This document shows positions 56,452 to 64,000 of a DNA stretch of 64,000 bases, piece by piece. The notes below the pieces were generated by a model that did no database searches, was not told the DNA's origin, and was given only the letters and a program-made list of their open reading frames with translations. The DNA is taken from contig NC_020168.2 of NCBI RefSeq assembly GCF_000224145.3, positions 3,335,383-3,399,382 on the forward strand. Reading direction: 5' to 3'. Each line of letters starts with the position of its first letter. The stretch's first letter is position 1. The position numbers and the translations under genes are program-made. Source of the DNA: Ciona intestinalis. Its lineage: Eukaryota > Chordata > Ascidiacea > Phlebobranchia > Cionidae.

Positions 56452-57335
56452 AATGCTGTTTACACCACTACATATATTAGTTGACGGAACATAATAATGG
56501 CACAGGACGATAAACTTGCTATGCTTGGTATGTAGAGAAAGAGATAATTGACATTGACTTAATCATATAACTTTTTGTGGATATCCTGTATATAGCCTAC
56601 CACGCGCGTGTTGGAAACCACGCAAGAGCTGTATATATGATGAATGACAAACCAACGTGACGGTTATATACGCGACCTGGGCGGACATGCAGATAAAATA
56701 TGGACAAAACATGGAAAATCTATTGACAAAACATCTAGAAAAATTATGAACAAAATATGGTCAAGACATGGACGAAACAAGGAAAAGGCCTGAACAAAAT
56801 ATTAATAAACAAAACATAGTCAAATTATGGACTTAACATGGACCGCGATACTGCTACCAAATATTGTTATAACATAAGTTTCGTTCATCATCAAATGGGT
56901 GCCCGTATAAAAGGAGATTTTAAAAAGTCCCATCTTACACTAGAAATTCAAGTGTGTTGTTAGAACACGCCGGTTTTGTCCGCGTATACAACACGCAACA
57001 CGGCAGAGGCGTGTTGTTGGTATGGCGTGTTTTTCAGGCTTCAAAACAACACGCCCGTAAACAACACGCCGTTTTGTAACAACACGCCAGTTTAAAACAA
57101 CTCGCCCTAAAACTACACGCTCCGCCAGGTCGCGTATACGCCGATACGTCGGTTTGATATTCAGATAGTTGTGGCGTGGTTTGTAACGTGGCGTGGATCA
57201 GAAGTCCAACCCGATCGTGGAAATACAGGATATCCGCAAAGATGTCTGGTTTCTTCTGCACGCTAAGGATATAGCAAGTTCATCGTTCTCAGCCATTATT
57301 AAGTTACTATGTTATGTAGTGGTGTAAACAGCATT
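56452..57335. promoter_or_regulatory. Mirrored promoter region between FUT8-like copies 2 and 3
   Basis: The two start codons face outward, 884 bp apart. The sequence upstream of each is the reverse complement of the other for about 240 bp (for example tatgtagtggtgtaaacagc before copy 3), ending at cgcgacctgg near 56672-56681 and ccaggtcgcg near 57125-57134. The retained symmetry upstream of both start codons suggests duplicated promoters. No TATA box is obvious at a fixed distance. Confidence 0.6.
56691..57113. repeat. Repeat-rich spacer at the centre of the palindrome
   Basis: Two simple patterns fill it. From 56696 to 56850 there are many atggacaaaacatgg-like words of about 15-17 bp. From 56960 to 57120 there are about ten ACACGCC words, mostly as aacaacacgcc, with some in reverse (ggcgtgttgttg). 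Confidence 0.75.
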
Positions 57336-60300
57336 ATGAGAAAGAAAAACGGTGCAGGAATGCGAGAATGCAGCGAAATATATTACCCAGGACTTTGTTG
57401 GCGTACAGTACAGCTCAGTGTATTAGTGTGGCTGGTATGCAACTTATTTTACGCAGTTTATATTTTACGGTAAGTTTCGTTTAATGGCAATATTGCCATT
57501 TTCGGTGAATGTAAGTTTGAAAGTAGTGGAGTACTGTGGGGGAAGATGAGACACCTTTAGCACTTAATTTCCAAATATCGTGTTTTAAACAGTTACGAAC
57601 GGTCTTTGGGAGTCGTGAATATGCGGTTTAACAATTCCCTAAATGTTCTTTGTTTACTAACAAATGGGACGAGAAAATAGATAGAAAAGTGTCCCATCTT
57701 CACCAACCTATAGCATATGTCGTAACCAAGTTTACATGATTAAGGTCCTATCGCGGTTCGCGCGATTTAATCATATATGCCATAGTTGCTTTTTAAATCC
57801 ATTTACGATATACACGTGGCACAGCACTGATGATTATAACGTTTGCAACCTAAGTAAGGAAAGGCATAATGCTGCCAGCATTGTTACCGTATGTGTTCTT
57901 GCGCTAGACACTTAAAGACAAATGTACCTAACAAAAAACAAAGCAAAAAAAGAATTACCAACAAAGGTATATAGGGGTGGGGAAAGATGGGACATCCTTT
58001 TATTCTATTTTTTTCGTCCTATTTTGAATCTAAACATTTAAAGAATTATAAAACCGTATCTTCGCGATTCCCATAGACAGTTGGTAATTGTTTAAAACAC
58101 GAGCAGGATATGTAAATATTATACTCCAAATGTGTTCTATCTTACATTACCCTACTATAGACGGGATAAGTCGTTGGCGGCACAAGATTGATGGAACAGA
58201 ACGTTGCTCCACTTTCAGAGGAAACATATTATAATGTGATTCATGGTATTTATTTTACAGGTTCAAGACAAACAAACCTTGCAATTGCACAAATACTTTA
58301 AAACTGAAATGGGATCTTTTAAAACATAGAAAGCAGCGACGAGGTAAGCGTAAAAAAAGATTAGTAAAATATCAGTATAACCATAAAATATTGAAGTCAC
58401 TTTAGTGTAAAATGGTATAACAGGCTTGCCAAAGCTATTTTTACACGTGTTCCTTCAACATTTTACACACGTTACTTCAATTATTCTATCTTAAGAACCT
58501 GGGACTCGGACCAGATTTAGCCCATTACCCCGACACCCAGGAAGCTTACTCAGGCATATTTCATGCGACCATTGTACAATTTAACTTTATATTACGACAA
58601 TATACAGTAGGATGGGGGTAGATGGGACACTTTTTAGCTCTATTTTCTCGTCCCATTTAGTAGTAAACAAAGAACATTCAAAGATATATGAAACTATGTC
58701 CTCATGACTTTCATAGACCGCTGTTAATTGTTTAAAATACGATCAAGATATCTGGATACTATGTGCTAAACGTGTCCCATTTCCCCCCACCCTACTATAC
58801 TTAATGATGTCAGACTCTAATATGTTGTTGGCAAAACAGCACCAGTTACCAAGTTAGACGTAGAAAGAACAAAGCTTACTATGGAGCTCAAGACGGATGT
58901 TAAGCTTTGGTGGAAAACAATCAAAGCAGAGTTACTTGAGTTTAAAAAATCCTCTCGCAAAGGAAAGACACACAAAATTAAACGGCCAAAGCTACGTGAA
59001 CAATACATGTACGTTTATAAATAATAACATTAAGTTCTGTGCAATTTCTTTGGTGCAAATATTAGGAACATAAACTATAGATAGACTCAACCCCCTATAA
59101 TCTGCCTGCATTTTTTTCTTCAATAAACATAAGTATAACAGATCAGGCTTAATCTATGCTTAAACGACAAATATTTTAAGATTGATTTCCGACGTTTTAT
59201 CTAACCACCGTCGTCATTATAAGTTCTTCTATAATAGTTTTTAAAAAACTATATAAAAGCTAACTTACAAAACACTGGGAAATTATCATGGCCAAAAGAT
59301 TGAAGTAATAAAGCAATTATTGGACGTTACATGGTAATCACGATTCAGTCGGGTGTTACAATAAATATCAGTGGTTGCAGCCCTCAATTCGTATAACTGA
59401 CACCGCGTCAATGCTAGCAAAATGTAGGCGTACGTGTCCTTAGGCAAAGCTCTAAGACTAAACGTTTATTGCTCCAACAAATAATAGATCACCCAGACAA
59501 ACCAAAAGAAGAAATTTAATAAAACAATTGCCCACAAATGTATAGATACGTGGTAACTCTTAAGTGGGCAGCACGACGGGTGGGACGAAACAAGGCATCC
59601 GTGGTATAATGTCATTGCCGCAACAAAGAGAAGAGAAATTCATTTATTATAGGCAAAAAAAATATTTACAACAACAATTAACATTTTGCTGGTTGTTGCG
59701 CTCTCATATATTATATTAATCAATGTTTAAAATCTAGGGCCCTGGAAATCAAAATAGAAAACGTCACAAACTTTGACGAGGAATGGCAAAAACAACTTTC
59801 ATATAAAACTGCGATCAAAGTAAAGAAAATAATTGACAAATTGCAGGTGACGTTCTGTCTATTTCCTTCACAAATACATACAGGAAAGAGCGAAAATTTC
59901 ATTTCTAAAGTTAAAGAGTTACCATTTGTACAACTATGGATATAATGTTATGTTGACAAACCATTTGTGTACACTGGGCTGGAACATTAACGTTCAGTGC
60001 CTAAACCATAGCCACTACACTACTACAGTAACATGGCCTCAAACCTTTAACTTTTTATTACGTTGCGACTGCTTTATTGGCTTTGCGTCGCGTTCAATAT
60101 ATAGTAGGGTGGGGAAGATAGGAAACCCTTTTCATTGTAATTTTTTCTCGTTTGGTAGTGAATGTGAATGAATGAATGTAACTTACCTTGTCTTCGCGTG
60201 GCCGGAAAACGACAGTCGTTATCACACGGGTTTAACACCTCGTGCCAGCTTACGAGTTACCATGTATGTTACTTTGTGAGTGATTNNNNNNNNNNNNNNN

Positions 60301-63300
60301 NNNNNNNNNNNNNNNNNNNNNNNNNNNNNNNNNNNNNNNNNNNNNNNNNNNNNNNNNNNNNNNNNNNNNNNNNNNNNNNNNNNNNNNNNNNNNNNNNNNN
60401 NNNNNNNNCTCAAGGACACATACGCCCACAACGGTAGCAGTGTCGAGCCTGGAACCCATTACCTCTGGGTTACAGGCAGGCGCGCTAACCACTATACCAC
60501 GGCGCCGTGGTAGTAAACAAAGAACATTCAAAGAATTATAAAACCGCATTCTCGCGACTGCCATAAACTGTTGTTAATTGTTTAATGATCAGAATATTTA
60601 GATATTATGTGCAAAAGATGTCCCACAAAACTACATGCAATACTGCCACAAAAATGAGTTATGGCCACAAATTCAATTAACGTGCTCATTGCAGAATCCA
60701 AAACGATGTGACGAGTATGGTCAGCTTTATGTTAAAGTGGCAGAATGTGGTTTTGGATGCATAATGCACGATCTTACCAACAAGTTGAATATTGCTACTT
60801 CGTATAACAAAACACTGATTTTGCAAACCTCAACGTCTATCTACACGAGATCACAAATCATGAGCGACATCTTGGAACCGATCAGCAAAAAATGCCAAGT
60901 TCCTATTAAAGGAAAATGGGTTGAACCTTATAGTAAGGATAATTAAACAGTGTTGTTTTGTTTTATACATTTTAAATTCGTTTTGTATTTTTTTTTTAAA
61001 TTAAACCGATCGCGGTTGCTTCTTATAAGCTGTATAAGAACGAATTGTTATGTAGTTGGGTAGGGAAAGATGGGACACCTTTTCATACTATTTTCCCGTC
61101 CCGCATTTGACAGTAAACAAAGAACACTCGATAAACCATTAAACCGAATCACCACGACTTTCATATAGACAGTTGTTAATTGTTTAAAACATAATCAGGA
61201 TATTTGGTTATTGTGTGCTACAGGTGTCCCGTCTCCCCCACCCTCTATATACTGTAACAACTGCAGTGCCACGTAACGATAGGCAAGTTACATTCATTTG
61301 TTTTTAACTGTTATTGTTATGTTTGTTGTTCCAGAATTTGCGGATTTAACACAAAACAAACTGTGTATCATTAAACGTCAAATATCGGGTCGTGCCTACA
61401 CGTTCCGGTATCCCGTATTCACTGACGAAATGTGGGGCAACGTTGAAGCGTTTCACTCAGACCCAATGGGCTGGTGGATTTCGCAAATGCGCAAATCCTT
61501 GTTTAAACCGAAACCAAAGTTACAAGAAAGGATTGATTATTACGCGGAAAATGTTGACTTCTCATCACCAATCGTGGGGTAACATTTTAAACCGTAAATG
61601 TAGAATATTTAAAGTTTTAAACAGAGCTGTTTTTGGAAATCAGAAATTGCGGATATTAAGGTTAAATTAGATAAAATGCGAGTAATTTTTCTGCAATTTA
61701 TAGGTTTTAAGTCTCTCATACCTATATTAGTAGAATGCTATTTTGGGAACTTATAATACAGTAGAGTGGGGGAAGATGGGACACCTTTTACCTCTATTTT
61801 CTCGCCCCGTTTAGTAGTAAACAAAGAACTTTCAAGAAACTATAAAACTATATGCCCATGACTCCTATTGACCGTTAGTAATTGTTTAAAACACGATCAG
61901 GATATTTAGATATTATGTGCTAATGGTGTCCCATCTTCCCCCACCCTACTATAAAAAATGGATATTTTAGTACTCTGTTTTTTTTTGTTGACATCTAGCC
62001 TTGTTCTATATCATAAACGTGGAATATATACATACAGTGTTCATGTGAGACGTTCCGATAAGCTAACCTCACCCGGAGAGTTCGCTGTGTTTCGACCATT
62101 GTCCGAATTCATGAAACACGTTGAGGAATGGTATGACAAATATGATCTTCGTCAAGCAGGACTTGGCGACAATCTTAAAGTCGAACGAAGAGTTTATTTG
62201 GCTTCTGATGACCTGGCTGTGTGGGATGAAGCGAAAGTGTAAGACCATTTTTTTGTGCGCAAAACTACAGTTGAACATGCAAATGGCATACAGTACAGTT
62301 AACATAAGCCTTTTGGTACTGCATGTTAAAGGCAGCAGCAAGTTTTGAACTTGCCCTTTTTACGACCACTATGTCACGTACTATACGGCTATATGAGTTT
62401 CTACAATTCAAATACTTTTTTTCTGCCTGCAGCTTCGACAAATACACTTTCCTTGGCAACAAGGAATTCACGGAGCGAGCAAGTGAAATTGAAACAAGGG
62501 ACACGAAATCTGGGTTAGAGGATATTATCATTGAAGCAACTCTGCTTTCCAAATGTAACTTCTTTGTTGGAACTCTCTCTTCGGAGGTGGGCACCATTAC
62601 AAGTTGCTTTCGTTAAATGTTAGGCTTACATGCCACTGCAAAACCCAGTATTACTCAAGTACCACACTGTTTGTCTTTGTTTTATGGGCTTTTAGTAAAT
62701 CAGCACTATTCGGCCGTCAAGCCGTACTAAACGTATTCTTACTTTTGGTTTATACATCCCAGAGGATTTAGAAGCGCGTGAAGCTGAAATGGGTTACTTT
62801 AAACAGTTTTTTCTCTCCTGCAGTGGATAGGTATTGTTGGGAATAAATGCTGCTCAAAAATGAATGAATTTAGACCACTGACTTGAAGCAATATTAGGAC
62901 ACATCCGTAATAGCAGCATCGAGCCTCGAACCCATAACCTCCATGCTAGAAACAGGTTCGAGATGATTTTGTTTTTTTTTAGATTGGACAACTGGCAATT
63001 GAAATGAAGCAGTCAACACAACTGCAAGATGTGTTTTACGACGTAAGGTCTCTGGAATATGAATATGGACTTATTGAGGGTCCAAAGAAAATACAACTTG
63101 TCGTATACAACAGCACTAAACCGTTAAGACTCGATGAAATCGAGTTGCTCTGTGGTGATCTAATGATCTTGGATCGAAACTACTTTAACGGTTACTACTA
63201 TGGGACAAATGTCATGACCGGAAAAAAAGGATTTTATAAAACTCACTTAGTTCAAAACTTGCCGGCATTATTGGATATGCCGAATGCTGCGCTTATGGAG

Positions 63301-63369
63301 ATGCTGGTGCAGATTTATGGACGAGTTAACATTCCATGGTTAACTGAAGATATCATCACGCTTGAGTAA
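57336..63369 (+). CDS. Alpha-1,6-fucosyltransferase (FUT8-like), copy 3
   Basis: Nine exons join in phase (572 residues): 57336-57469, 58261-58343, 58840-59008, 59738-59846, 60695-60932, 61335-61578, 62038-62238, 62433-62586, 62983-63369. The design is as in copy 1: basic N-terminus (MRKKNGAGMRE), hydrophobic anchor (TVQLSVLVWLVCNLFYAVYI), helical stem, GT23 catalytic domain, SH3-like C-terminus. The GDP-fucose motif reads HVRRSDK (about 328-334), with Ser in place of the usual Thr. The C-terminus, GRVNIPWLTEDIITLE, differs from the GENIAWLTDFIM of copies 1 and 2. The frame is open throughout. It is the inverted partner of the disabled copy 2, and intron 4 contains an N gap. Confidence 0.93.
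57532..57715 (+). mobile_element. MITE copy in intron 1 of copy 3
   Basis: Left AGTACTGTGGGGGAAGATGAG, degraded right end CACCAACCTATA. Confidence 0.8.
57970..58160 (-). mobile_element. MITE copy in intron 1 of copy 3
   Basis: Left ATAGGGGTGGGGAAAGATGG, right TTACATTACCCTACTATA. Confidence 0.8.
58607..58800 (-). mobile_element. MITE copy with empty site in copy 2
   Basis: Ends AGTAGGATGGGGGTAGATGG and CCCCCACCCTACT. The flanks end in tatac on both sides; the matching intron of copy 2 has a single tatac and no element. Confidence 0.9.
59395..59655 (+). mobile_element. Strongly diverged SINE copy
   Basis: Blocks gtgtccttaggcaaagctct, cacaaatgtatagatacgtgg and gtgggcagcacgacgggtggg follow the family order. 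Confidence 0.5.
60160..60506 (-). mobile_element. SINE copy inside the MITE, with N gap
   Basis: Tail gaatgaatgaatgtaactta; head ctataccacggcgccg. The middle is lost in the gap. Confidence 0.9.
60286..60408. other. Assembly gap (123 N)
   Basis: It covers the middle of the SINE in intron 4 of FUT8-like copy 3; no exon is expected here. Confidence 0.95.
61053..61252 (-). mobile_element. MITE copy in intron 5 of copy 3
   Basis: Left AGTTGGGTAGGGAAAGATGG, right TCCCCCACCCTCTATA. Confidence 0.85.
61762..61956 (-). mobile_element. MITE copy in intron 6 of copy 3, full length
   Basis: Ends AGTAGAGTGGGGGAAGATGG and CCCCCACCCTACT. Confidence 0.9.
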
Positions 63370-63446
63370 TAATTCAAAAGCTGTAAAAAAAACTAGAGAT
63401 CTGGCGGTGTGTATAGAAGTGCTGAACGGCTGGCTTTTATAATATA

Positions 63447-63640
63447 GTAGGGTTGGGTAAGATGGGACACCTTTACATTCTATTTTTGTTGCATTTAGTA
63501 GTAGACAAAGAAAATTCAAAGAATTATTACACTGTTTCTTCACGACTTCCACGGACTGTTGTTAATTGTTTAAAACACGATCTAAATATTTAAATACTAT
63601 GTAGCCTACTAAAGGTGTCATATCTTACCCCGTAGTATGG
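63447..63640 (-). mobile_element. MITE copy after FUT8-like copy 3
   Basis: Left AGTAGGGTTGGGTAAGATGGG, right TTACCCCGTAGTATGG. Confidence 0.8.
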
Positions 63641-63649
63641 TAGGGAAAG

Positions 63650-63815
63650 ATACCCAAATATCCTGATTGTGTTTTAAACAATTAACAACAGTACATGAGA
63701 GTTGTGAGAATGCGGTTTTATAATTCTTTGAATGCTCTTTGTTCATTACCACAGGAGTCATTAGAAGAGAAATTAGGATGAAAATGTATCCCGTCTTTCC
63801 CCACCCCACTTTAAT
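63650..63815 (+). mobile_element. MITE copy lacking its left end
   Basis: Begins at acccaaatatcctgattgtg and ends CCCCACCCCACT. Confidence 0.75.
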
Positions 63816-63957
63816 ATTACTACGAGTTCCCAACCTTAGTGTTGTTGGATATAGAGACTTTATAATAAGAGAGCACGTTAAAGTCTGGGAGCATTTAAAA
63901 AATGAAAAAAGCTGGGGAAAATAAAACGAGTTTTAAACTGATTTTGCCTAGTTATGT
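63816..63957. other. Unassigned 3' flank
   Basis: An open stretch here lacks family matches and splice context. AATAAA occurs at about 63920, over 500 bp from the copy 3 stop, so it is a doubtful poly(A) signal. Confidence 0.3.
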
Positions 63958-64000
63958 TGAATGAACGAATCTTACTTTATCCTCGCGTAGCCGGAAAACG
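63958..64000 (-). mobile_element. SINE tail cut by the window edge
   Basis: Tail tgaatgaacgaatcttact followed by ttatcctcgcgtagccgg. Confidence 0.8.

Larger units (their letters stand above)
60099..60626. mobile_element. MITE split by a later SINE insertion
   Basis: The MITE left end (AGTAGGGTGGGGAAGATAGG) is interrupted at gtttggtagtgaa, and its remainder resumes at tggtagtaaacaaag (60507 on). The family core reads tttggtagtaaacaaag uninterrupted, so tggtagt is the target duplication. Confidence 0.85.

Noticed and set aside
63739-63924. Possible first exon of a further gene
   Set aside because: It starts inside a MITE, has no convincing donor and matches no family I know.

Overview
This is a eukaryotic window with compact multi-exon genes, GT-AG introns mostly of 0.1-1.5 kb, and three N gaps. 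The gene content, the animal-type protein families and two very abundant short repeats point to a tunicate, most likely Ciona. The repeats are a ~190-200 bp inverted-repeat MITE with ends AGTAGGGTGGGG/CCCCACCCTACT and a tRNA-derived SINE with an ATTCATTCA tail. From memory they look like the Ciona families Cimi-1 and Cics-1, but no search was run.

Layout. (1) 0.1-4.3 kb, plus: 3' part of a gene with an LCCL-like domain. (2) 4.9-18.0 kb, minus: a 20-exon gene for a CLCA-family protein (HEWSH zinc site, VWA domain), assembled here in phase to about 1034 residues. It ends in an unusual cysteine-rich basic tail. (3) 18.0-20.9 kb: divergent intergenic region with MITEs and a hAT-like element. (4) 20.9-24.0 kb, plus: RANBP1; its intron 2 carries a TA-flanked inverted-repeat element enclosing a tRNA-like sequence and a telomere-like tandem array. 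(5) 24.9-31.5 kb, minus, and 36.3-41.9 kb, plus: two gamma-glutamyltransferase paralogues head to head. The second is broken by an assembly gap and an adjacent one-base deletion. (6) 43.0-63.4 kb: three FUT8-like alpha-1,6-fucosyltransferase (GT23) paralogues, in order plus, minus, plus. The middle copy is disabled by a stop from an 18-bp in-frame duplication and by a one-base deletion. Copies 2 and 3 are the arms of a large palindrome, with mirrored promoters around a repeat-rich spacer.

The genes do not form an operon or one pathway. RANBP1 acts on Ran; CLCA, GGT and FUT8 proteins belong to the secretory or cell-surface system. The strongest story is structural: local inverted duplication, gene conversion and MITE/SINE bombardment. 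Paralogue pairs provide filled/empty-site comparisons that define several mobile elements. I found no CRISPR, prokaryotic or viral gene system. Exon models rest on splice signals, reading-frame continuity and remembered family sequences.
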